DNA of 64,000 bases. It comes from Tridacna crocea (Eukaryota; Mollusca; Bivalvia; Cardiida; Cardiidae). Both the position numbers and the translations under genes were made by a program. How positions within the stretch are numbered: the first letter of the stretch is position 1; every line of letters starts with the position of its first letter. This document shows, piece after piece, positions 40,501 to 52,500 of this stretch. The stretch is taken from contig OX031057.1 in the NCBI GenBank assembly GCA_943736015.1, positions 40,696,501-40,760,500 of the forward strand, in the 5' to 3' direction. The notes under the pieces are model-generated. The model was not told the origin of the DNA. It worked only from the letters and a program-made list of their open reading frames with translations, and ran no database searches.

Positions 40501-43500
40501 AGAGAAAATGCTGGTTATCAGCATTTTCTCTTTTTCCATGATGTTTTCAGGGACGTAAAAACCAGGGATTGTTTGGGAAAAGGTTAGACAACCCTGTGAA
40601 AAAAGCCATTGAAAAACATTGTGGGAAGAGGAGAAAATGCTGGTTATCACCATTTTCTCCATTTCCCACAATGCTTTCTACTCTTTCAAAAAATGAAAAG
40701 ATCATTTGGGTCACATTCAATTTGTCATCTGCAAATGCTTTGAATTTGGATAAGTTTAAACTTTTGTTGCTTGATAAAGAGTTTACAGATGTTTTCAAAA
40801 GCTGTCTTACTTAATTCTTTACCAAACGACAAATTTTTAGGCTGGTCCAAATTGGAAGCTTTTGCAGACAACGAAATGAATGTGACCGAAATCGTTGAAA
40901 GTCGGGATTGTGAGGTAAAGAGTTAAGGATGTTGAAACTCAGGGCTCTTTGGTGAAGGGTTACAACATTACGCAAATATGAATACAGAAACTATTGTTTT
41001 GAAATGATAAATGCTCCAGATCCAATCCATGATATAAGTAGGATCTGTCAAGGGCTGGCATTTGAAATAAAATTTTATTTCATGCTTTCCAGTAGGATAT
41101 CGAGAAATAGCAGTGAAAATATATTCTATAGGTACGACCAATGAAAATACATTTTTTTTTCTAGCGGGGAATAAATGAAAAGAACTGTACCGGATTTTGT
41201 TAAAACATCAACTATGGGTACATGTGAATCGAAACTTACTTGAACTTTAAATAGTTTACAAACTTTCATGTATTGATTTCCTTCCAAATTTCACAGAGAA
41301 ATCTGTTTCAGCAATGTTTTCGAAATGAAGCTTAATTTACAAAGCTTCTACCAAATATGGCGTTCTTTACATCTCTCACAAACGTATAACATAAGAAAAC
41401 TTTTAATGGCTGTATTACCTGAAAATCTGGCTTTCAGTATCATAAATTTATATACTAATGGGCTTTAGAAAATGCTGAATATTCAAGTATTGGTTTATGT
41501 AGAAATTTTTTATTAAGTACAAAGTAAGATGGCACATTTTCCTACCTTACACCCATCTTGTAATATTAACATATCCTCCAAGTCTTTCGTGAAGAACACA
41601 TTTTCATTGGCTCCAAGCAGAATGACTGCATTCTTGGTGGAACCATCTGACTGGTCAAACCAGCCAGTTGTACCATCACATGTGTACACAAATGTCTGTG
41701 TCGCGTATTCAGACTTCGAAGCCAAAGCTGCTATTTGTCCTATGTATTCCATCTGTAAAGACAAATATACTTTGAATCAAATAATGTACCACATCAAAAT
41801 GCATAGAAAGTCAGAGAGCAAAACAGTTTTAAATATGTGAGGGCATTCATGTTTTAAAAACCTTACTTGAATTTTAAAATCTATGTTATTTGTACTGAAA
41901 CGAATTTCTACATTTTTGCTGGGACAGTCATTGTAACTGTAGTCATGAGATAAAAAATGGGCCCTTAAACCAAAAGGTCAATTTCTGTAAGCTGGTATCA
42001 ACAATCTGGGCGAGTACTAGGGTAGTTTTCAGGAAGCAAAATAGAGAGAAATTAGTGTAAGTTGCCAGAAATTGTTTCTCAGTCAATATAAAATAACTAT
42101 GTTTTAATCAAATCAAAGACAATAAATAGCTACTGTCAAATTATGTCTTGCTTTGCTTTGAAATGGAGTGGGTGCCAGTATCAAATAATTCTTATTTCTC
42201 AAAACTTTTTTGCTTTTAACTCTTTTAGCACCAAATAATTCTAAAAGACATTTTCATTCTAAAATAAGACCCAGATATTTGCAATTTTGTGACTGTCTTT
42301 TGCCTGTAGTATTTCAGCAAAGCTAACAGTGTAAATCATAATTGAGACTGCTCAAAACATGTTAACCCTTTACCCTATAAGCGATTTCAATGGTATCTCT
42401 AATTGACCCTAAACAACAGCAAGAATGAAGTAGTGTCTTATGTGTATATGACACCTTTCGATAGCATAGAAAACATTGTGGCAAAAGGTGAAATTGCTTG
42501 TCATGAGCAATTTCACCTTTTGCCACAATGTTTTTCAAAGGCTCCTACAAGCAATGCGTAGAAATGAGTATCCTTAGAGTAAGGGTTAAAGTGCTATCTT
42601 CATCTACACTGCCATATTTTTTGTTGGACTCACCTCAAATCCTCCTTCCATTTCACTGAACCATCTTGGTTCTTCATCGACTTTAGGCCAGTAACGAACT
42701 CCGACCTATAAATAGGTGGAAAGCAAAGGTTTATAACTCTTTCTATGAGAAGAAAACAATTCATCACAACTTATATATGGACAATTGTTATGTACATTCA
42801 AAATATGCCCAATATCATGAACTCTATTGAAAGTACTGATATATTTTAATCTTCACCATATGACAAAAAGTTAGACTTGCCTTAACTCATTACCAAACGA
42901 CAATATTTTAGGCTTGTCCAACTCGAAAGCATTTGCAGACACAAAACAAAAGTGAATGAAAATTTAAAGTATGTTTTGTGTAGGGTAGAAAACATTGTGG
43001 GAAATGGAGAAAATGCTGGGTACCAGCATTTTCTCCTTTTCCCACAATGTTTTCAAAAGGCTTTTTTCTCAGGGGCATCAAAAGTAGGGATTGTGTGGTA
43101 ATGGGTTAACTGAAAGCATTTGCAGATAAAAAATCAAATGTAATTACAATATGATTCAAATGGGTACAATTATCTTTGAAAGGGTACACAACAAGCAGGG
43201 ACAGAAAAAAGTTGAGTTACTCATATACTCTCCTCTTTGCACAATGTTTTAAAAAACCTGATTTCTTAGGGTTGTCAAAGATAGGGACTGTGTTAAAGAC
43301 AGCTTCTCAAAAACATACATACAAAGTTTGTATGAATTCTTAGGACATATTTCTCATATGCCATACCCATGATAGGTTGTGTTTATGGTGGAAAAGTTTC
43401 TATGTATAATCATAACATGTTGTACATGTATTTGTACTGTGCCCATGGTACGCTGTATTGTATGTTTACCTAAAACAAGCTTTTCTTGGCTGATTGTTGA

Positions 43501-46500
43501 CAAGTTTATATCCATAACTAAAACAGGTTTCACTTGTGATGTATGCATGGTTGGTATTATGCGTACAATAACGTTTAACTCATTACCAAACGATGATATT
43601 TTAGGCTTGTCCAAATTGAAAGCATATACAGATGACAAAATAAAAGTGACTGAAAATTTGAAATTTGTTTTGTGAAGGATAGAAAACATTGCGGGAAAAA
43701 GAGAAAATGCTGGTTACCAGCATTTTCTCCTTTTCCCACAATGTTTTCTAAAGGCTTATTTCTCAGGGGCGTAAAAAGTAGGGATTGTGTGGTAATGGGT
43801 TAATGGTATAACTAAAATATGTACTGTGCCTATGGTAGGCTGTGTTGCATACAAGAAAAGTTTACTAAAACATGTTTTTCTTGTTGAATGTTGACAAGTT
43901 TATATGCATAACTAAAACATATTTCACTGATGCTGTATCCATGGTAGCTTATATGTATACCAGAAATTATTTATATGTATAACTTAAACATGTTTTACTT
44001 GTGCTGTTGACATGATAGGTTGCATCCATACATGAAACGTTTATATGTATAACTAAAACATTTTTACTTGTGCTGTATCCATGGTGGGTTGTATGCAAGT
44101 CTGTCCACCACCAGTCATGTTACACCATACTTCTACTGCATCAACAATACCACCCTGGTTAGGATCAATCCAGTACAGACCTTCAAAGAAAAACCATACC
44201 ATACCATACGCAGATAACTCATTTGTCTTAACTTGTTACCACACAATCCCTACTTTTAACGACCCTGAGAAAGAAAGCCTTTGAAAACATTGTGGGAAAA
44301 GGAGAAAATGCTTGTAACCAGCATTTTCTCCTTTTCCCACAATGTTTTCTACTCTTTCCAAATCAACTTCAATTTTTGATTTATATTAATTTTGTTGTCT
44401 GCTAATACTTTCAGTTTAGATTAGTCCAAAATTCTGTCGTGTGGTAAAGAGTTAAAGCAGTTTATTAGTTTGTATTGGGTTTTGAAGTTGTTCCAACATC
44501 TATGGTCATATCATTGTGCCTAGTGCACTTATGCATGTGTTTTCAGTACTGACACAACTTTATTACTGAGCCAGTGACTGCATTTCTTGCATTTATCAGA
44601 GATGAAAGGCAAAAATTTGTTGGAAAGAAAGTTATTCTACTTTTTCAGAACCCAAAAAAAATAATCATTTTATTTGTTGTCTGCATATTCTTTCAATGGT
44701 CCTTTTCAGCCCATAGTTAAGACCAAAGAATTACAAAACTACAACTGCTCTTGTACAAAATGTCTCAACTAAGTGAACTGTGTAAATGAAAGATCAGACT
44801 GCAGTCTTATCTTGATTTTCACTGGCCACAAAGGCAAGTATTGTTGTGATAGGTACTTTAACTCTTTACCACACAATCGAACTTTTAACTACCCTGACTG
44901 AGAAAGCTTTTGAAAACATTATGGGAGAAGGGGAAAATGCTGGTAACCAGCATTTTCTCCTTTTCCCATAATGTTTTCAATCCAACCGAAAACAAATTCT
45001 AATTTTTCAGGCACATCTGATTTTTCGTGTGCAAATACATTGAATTAGGGCCAGTCTATGATTTCGTCATTTGGGAAAGAGTAAGGGTCGCAGTAAAAAC
45101 TTTTCTCTTTCAGAAAATAATTTCTTATTTTACTTACTCTGGGGATGAAGCTTGCCACAGACCTTAAAGCATACCAGCATTTTCTCCATTTGAAATAATT
45201 TTTTCTTTGCTTTCAAGAACAAATCTCATCAATTTGAAAGTCTACAGTTTTGTCTCCTAGTAAAGTGTATATTCATTTATTCAAATTGTTACATACTTGA
45301 CTACTGTAGAATTTTCAAATCTCTTGAATGCGTGACAGAGCTGTGACTTGTGCAGATAAAAGCTAAACGCAGACAACAAATAGATTTCAAAAGAAATGAA
45401 GACATGTATGTCTTTGTTAAAAAATATTGTGAAAATAGGCAAAAATGCTTTTCACCAGCATTTTCTCATTTCCAATCCCCCAATATCTGCAAAAGCCTAC
45501 TTTACTCAGGATTATTTAAAGGTAGGATTATCTGGATAAAACATAGCATATTATACACTGCCTTTTCATATTTCCTATCATATCCTTGTTTGGTTTATAA
45601 TATGGCGTTACATACATAACCCTTTACCAAACAATCCCTGGTTTTTACGACCCTGAGATAGAAGCCTTTTTAAAATATTGTGGAAAAAGGAGAAAATGTT
45701 GGTTACCAGCATTTTCTCCTTTTCCCACAATGTTTTCTACCCTGCCGGAAACAAATTTCAATTTTTGAGTTACGCTTATTTTGTTGTCTGCAAGTGCTCT
45801 CAATTTGGACCAGTCTAAAATTTTGTCATTTGGTAAAGAGTTAATAGGTAGACTTCTTGACACCTTCCTAACTTACCATCCTCATATTCAGAGTGTGACT
45901 CTTTGAGATCATGGCATGATGCAGCCGGGCTCTCTCGTGTGCCAGTCGGGAATTTCATCTCGTCTACTACGTTGGAAACTTTCATGATATGTGTCCACAT
46001 ATTTTCAACAAACATGTGTACACCATCCTTTAAGGTGAGCTGAGAGAAGAAACAAAACAGAAGAGAATCAAAATTGATCTGTGCTCTGGGAAAAAGGAAT
46101 AAAGGGAAAAAGGGATTTTATTCCTTAACGACACAATCCAGAAAAAGAGAGCTGTTAACCCATAAAGCACTAGAACCACATTAAGTTTTTTTTGGGACAG
46201 TGTAGATCAAGATCAGACTGCACAGGATGTGCAGTCTGATCTTGGATCTTCACTACCCACTACTTTCTTACATATTCTGGCAAGAACAACAATGAAAATT
46301 CAGTACTGTGGATTCTTTTTATAATTGAAGGGGTCCACTGTATTAATTCAGCACTGTAAATGATACAAAAATGTTGTAGATAAAGTAGAAAATGCTGGTG
46401 AGTAATTTTTGCTCCACTTCCCATAATGTTTTTTTTTTATCTCATTAATTGAGTCATATTTGATTTATTACTTGCAAACACTTTCAGTTTGGATCAATAC

Positions 46501-49500
46501 AGAATTTTGTTGTTTACTAAAGCATTAACATGTGCATACATAATGTAACATATCAAGCAATTTGTTGCAGAAAATGGATTAATTTGTATGAAAACTCTAG
46601 CACAAGGTAGAATGGTTCTCATACATAAACAAAATTTAAACATTGCAGAAATTCTGTATTTTAACCCTTTCCCAAACGACAGATTTTGGACTCTTCCAAA
46701 CCAAAAGAGTTTGCAGACGACAACTTTAGAATTGGAGAAAATGCCGGAAAGTTCTCAAAAATGGTAGAAAACACTGTGGGAAAAGGAGAAATTGCTCGTT
46801 ATGAGCAATTTCTCCTTTTCCCACAGTGTTTTCAAAAGACTTTTACTGCAGACACGTAAAAACCAGGGCTTGTTTGGGAAAGGGTTAAACAGAGAAGAAT
46901 TTACACTCTAAGCATCAAAGGCAAGTTTCATATCTGGTGACCAGCATTTTCCCTTTATTCCAACAATGCATTTAGCCCTTTACCACATAATCCCGACTTT
47001 TAACACCTTTGTGAAAGAAGCCTTTTGAAAACATTGTGGGAAAAGGAGAAAATGCTGGTAACCAGCATTTTCTCCTTTTCCCACAATGTTTTCTACCCTG
47101 CCGGTAACAAATTTTAATTTTTGAGTTACATCTATTTTGTCGTCTGCAACTGCTTTCAATCTGGACCAGTATCAAATTTTTGTCGTTTGGTAAAGAGTTA
47201 AGCAGAGAAGAATTTACATTTTAAGCATCAAAGGCGAGTTTCATATCTGTTGACCAGCATTTTCTCCTTTTTCCAACAATGCTTTCAAAGGCCCGTTTAC
47301 TCAAGGTCATAAAAGGTTAACCCTTTACCCCATAGATACTCATTTCTACACATTGCTTGTGTGAGCCTTTGGAAAACATTGTGGCAAAAGGTGAAATTGC
47401 TCGTGACAAGCAATTTCACCTTTTGTCACAATGTTTTCTATGCTATCAAAAGGTGTCATTTACACATAAGAAATGGCTTCATCCTTGCTGTCATTTAGAG
47501 TCAATTAAGGATGCCATAGAAATACCTCACAGGGTAAAGTTTTAACAGGGTAATACCTTGTTTTGATTAATATCCATGATTACACGTTCAAAGTCTGCCG
47601 CAAGATCAGGTAGGTTCACAATTTCGGGGATGTCTGACACACTCCTCTTTCTTCTGCCACTCACGAGTAGTTCTTTACCAATAAGCTCTGCAGGATAGGG
47701 CTGGCTTTCTCCTGGGGGACCTGCTGGTCCTGTTGGTCCCTACAATTAAAAAGAAAATAATAAGTATGGAATTTCTGATTAAGCTTTATTGTATTCAAAT
47801 TTCATATTCACATACACTCTTCTTGCTACGACCCCTAACTCTAATATTAAAGGACCAAAGCTGCCGAGATTGACCAAATAGCCTTTGCAAAAAACATCGA
47901 TGTTTACCAATGAGTTAGAAGGCTGTAGACATTAATAATCGAATTTGTTTTTGATACCTTTGGCATACCAGCAATTTCTCCATTTCCCATGGTGTTATCA
48001 AAAGGCTTTCTTCCTCAGGATTGTTAAAACTCTGGATTAAAGCTGGATTATGTGGTACAGTAATGGGGCAAAATATACAAAGGATATTTCAAGTCTAAAA
48101 AAAGGGAGACCCAAACTTTTATCCAAAATATCCTACCATGCAGACTGGGAGGATCAAAGATCAGACTGCATGTTTTGTGCTGTATGATCTTGATCTATAG
48201 TGGTCACAATGGGCAACTACAGTTGCAAAGGCACTTTCAGAAATACTGAAATCTTATCTTTTAAAATACGAATCTCATGACACTTAAGTTGACAGCTTTG
48301 AAAAAAAAAATTGGGGGAAAAAAGGGTGATAATGTATGAGAAGCTTGCTTTCCCACAGTGTTTTTGTGTGCTTTTTTCTTTTTTTCTTTTTCTACAAATG
48401 TACAGTATGCTCTTAGTGTAATTTTGATTACTTTTGGTAAATGAGTTAAGAATTTACAACTGATTATCAGGGCTCGAGATAGGGGGAGTGATTTTAGTTT
48501 TAACCCATTACCACACAATCACTACTTTTGATGCCCCTGCTGGTAACCAGCATTTTCTCCTTTTCCCAAAATGTTTTCTACCCTTTACTAAACAAATTTC
48601 AAATTTTCAGTCACTTTTATTTTGTCATCTGTAAATGCTTTCAATTTGGACCAGTCTAAAATATTTTCGTTTGGTAATAAAAAAGTATTAATTATCATGC
48701 ACCAAATCTAATAAGTACCCACAAACTTAGGCTTTGAACGAAAAATAATGGATTTAGAATACCATCCCTCCCTCTTATCTGGAGCTCTGAATTATACTTT
48801 TAACTGTTATCAAACCATATTTAACCTTTATCATGCTTAATGAAAGAAATGAACACTCTTTGCCAGAATGAAAGATGTAGATAAAGCAATTTCCAAAAAT
48901 TATTTGTCAGGATGAAAAGGAGATGACAGTGAAGATCAAGAATGAGACTGAAAACTGTGTGAAAGCAAGGATAGGTGCACTGGACAGCATAGTATAACTG
49001 AAATTACACAACACAAACATACAACGACAGCCTGAAAATTTTCAAATGGCGCTATTTTTCTAGTTGTTTCAAGGATTCAAAGTGTATGTAAAAATAATAT
49101 CAATCATACCTGTGGTCCCATAGGTCCTTCAGGTCCATCATTTCCCTAGAAAACATGAAAAATGTTGTCCTAACTCATTAGCAAATGACAAAATTTTAGG
49201 TTTGTCCAAATCGAAAGTATTTGCAAATGACAAAATAAAAGTGAAGGGTAGAATACATTGCGGGAAAAGGAGAAAATGCTGGTAACCAGCATATTCTCTT
49301 TTTTCCACAATGTTTTCTAAAGGCTTCTTTTAACAACTCTAAAGGCTTCTTTAGAGTTGTGAAAAGTTGGAACAGAGTACTAAAGGATCAACCCTTAATC
49401 ACATGATAAAGTCTTAGACTTGTTACTACTGAAGGCATTTTTAGACAACAAATTGTATGTAATTCAACATATTAAATGTAAGCCAAATATAAAGATTTTT

Positions 49501-52500
49501 TTTTCCCTGCAATGTTTTCAAAATATTTCTCCCCTCAAGTCATTATAAACTAGATTGTTTGGTAGGGGGTTCGCAAAGACTGGATACAAAGACTGGGCAA
49601 TTCAGGTTTGTCTGACTGAAACATGCCTTTTGAGTACTCAGTAGATAAGAAAGTTTTAACAAGCACAAACAATCAGGTCTTAAATGAAGAAATCTACATA
49701 CATTATCAGTTATTTTATTATGATAAAAATAACAATAAATATTCACATTACAGGTTGCACAGTTACTGTGGTTACGTTCAATGAAGACAGTTTTGTACCA
49801 ATCGCATGAATCACTAAACATTTCGAACTCAGTTTAGAAAGTTTTCTAATTACTCCTGCATTCAATTCCTTCATGCATCAAGAAGAAATCTGTTTGTACA
49901 TTTTTAATTTATCATATATCTAACCTGAATATTTAAAAAGATGTTATGTGAAATACATGTAGCACTTTATCATAACCTAAAAAATATTCTGTATACTATT
50001 TCAAAATGACTCATATAAATATATGAAGAGCTACTCACAGGTTCTCCCTTGGGTCCTTGAGGTCCTTCTGGTCCCTTGAAAGGAAACATGCAGGGTATAA
50101 ATGCATTAGTTTAACACACAGCTCCTTTTCTTACAAAAAGTTTTACGGTAAGTCTAAATTCTGTAATCGCTTGAATTTACCAGAGGACAAAAATATAGCA
50201 CATCCATATCAAAAGCCTTTGCATCTTTGTGAATTCTAAACAGGCTCAAATGCTGCAAATTATCTATGAAAGAATAAAAAAACATGGTGTGAAAAGGTGA
50301 AAATGCACATAATCAACATTTTCCCCCATTCCCACAATTTCAAATCCCCTCTTCCTCGAGACTGTTAAATCAAGGGATTGTATGGAAAAGGATTCAAGTT
50401 AGTAACTATAATTGTCTTGGAACAAAGATTGTGTAGGTCTTGAGGTCATGAGGCAATTGTTGACAGAAAATAAATCACTGTATGTATCTTGCAGCATAAA
50501 TAACTCCTAAAGAACACTGAATTAATAAGATTGGTTGTTTAAGAAGTAAAAGCAATTGAAAAAATTCAAGAATCAAGATTCTTTTAGGAAGAATATGTTA
50601 TGAAGTTTTGTGAAATCTGATCCTTATCTGTCTGCAAAAGCAATGAAGGTTATGACTAGCACTTTAAGAGATAAAGCAAACTCAACAGATTCACTGCTAT
50701 ATAACTTTTCTAACATTGGCCTGCAACATGTGAAAAGGAACTTTTGGACATTTGTGTAAAGTTTCATCTCAGATCAGCCTGTGTATTCCGTGTAGGCTGA
50801 TCTGAGATGGAACTTCACATCAACATTAGATTTTGTCCTTTGTGGACTTGCATGAATACAGAAAGTGTTGCTTAGGATAAATCTGTGTGGAGTGTGTAGG
50901 TTGATCTGAGATGACACTTTATGCAAGTGTCTGAATGCCCCTTTTTGTGTGTTGTAGGTCAGATAATTATGCAACTAACTTACAGGTAGGCCAGTGGCTC
51001 CATCTGCTCCTGGTGGTCCAGGTGGTCCTTTTGGTCCCTAAAAAAAAGTATAATGGCAATTATTATTTGAATCTTTATCAGACTTTACCAGGTTCTGACA
51101 TTCATTGGTGTTTGAGATAAAATTTTATTGAAAGAGTCTGTGGAAAATGTTATCAAGTGGGCCTTTGGCAAGCATAATAATATCTTTTCATGACAAGTTG
51201 AACAAAAGTTTATCTCAAATGCCAACTAATGCCAGATTTATTTTTAATCACATAACAGTATATGACAAATTATAGATCAGAAGGTGCAAAACCATCTTTA
51301 GATGTACACACAGTAATATTCATAAAACTTCCTCATTTCTATGAAACATGTACAAAATGACCTCAAACAACTGCGATATCAAACATGTATAAGATAAGAA
51401 AATTTGTGATGGGTATATCACACTGGAAGCAAGAGAGGTTGTGTGATGAAAGACTTTTGTACATGCATGTTGCTCTTATGAAGGGACTTATCTCTGATAG
51501 GGCATGAAACATTTAACTCTTTCCCAAACAAGCCCTGGTTTTCACGTGTCTGCAGTAAAAGTCTTTTGAAAACACCATGGCAAAAGGAAAAATTGCTCAT
51601 AACGAGCAATTTCCTCCTTTTCACAAAAACATTTCCAAAGCAAATCTCCTCAGGGGTACCAGTAGGTCCAAAAGATCCCAACTTTTAGCCACCTCACGAA
51701 AAGGACCTTGGAAAACATCATGAGTAAAGCAGGAAATGCTAGTAATAAGCATTTTCTCTTTTTCTGACAATGTTTGCTCAGTCAAATACAATATCGTGGC
51801 TTTGGTATAGGACCAGTCTAAAATTGTGTCATTTGGCTTGAAGTTATGATGTTGAATTATACTGAATAGTTATAGTGAACTAAATAATTTCCTAAATCAA
51901 GAGTGCTATGTGAAGGACAACAATTTGAATACCAAAAGCTCATAATAATGCTTATTTTGCAAATGTAACTTTAAACCCTTTACCTTAGGCACCACATGTT
52001 CTAACCCTTTACAATACAATCACAAGTTTTAATAGCTCTCGAAGATTAGACTTTTGAAAACATTGTGGGAAAAGGAGAAAATGATGGGAACCAGCATTTT
52101 CTCCTTTTCTCATAATGTTTTGTAACCTGTCAGAAACAAATTCTAACATTTGGGCCACATTTAAGTTGTCATGTACAAATGCTTTGAATTCAGAAATTCT
52201 AAAATATTGTCATTTGGTAAAGAATTAAGAATCCCCCGAATTAGGTTTTTCAAAAAAATGGGTACTAGGGATTTTCTGTAAATTTGTTCTTGAGTTTAAC
52301 GCTATTTTAACAGCTAATATTATATCGTGGCATTACTACACTCATGTGTTTCCTGGCTTCCTCACATCAGTATTGACACAACTTTCTATCAAAAACCACT
52401 GATTATCTCACATGCATCACAGTTGAGAGGTGAAAGAAAGTTCACCGCAAAGGGGAATCGAACCCGCAACTTCCAGGTCAAGAGTCAGATATACTAACCA

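Larger units (their letters stand above)
40119..40786. mobile_element. outermost of three nested family A MITEs
   Basis: Left piece ACACTTTACTACACAATCC then GAGTT; right piece ACAACCCTGTGAAAAAAGCC, a core (GCTGGTTATCACC) and GCTTGATAAAGAG. It is cut at its CTTTTAACGACC position by the next copy. Confidence 0.8.

Noticed and set aside
41529-41840. 103-codon plus-strand frame
   Set aside because: Antisense shadow of collagen window exon 16.
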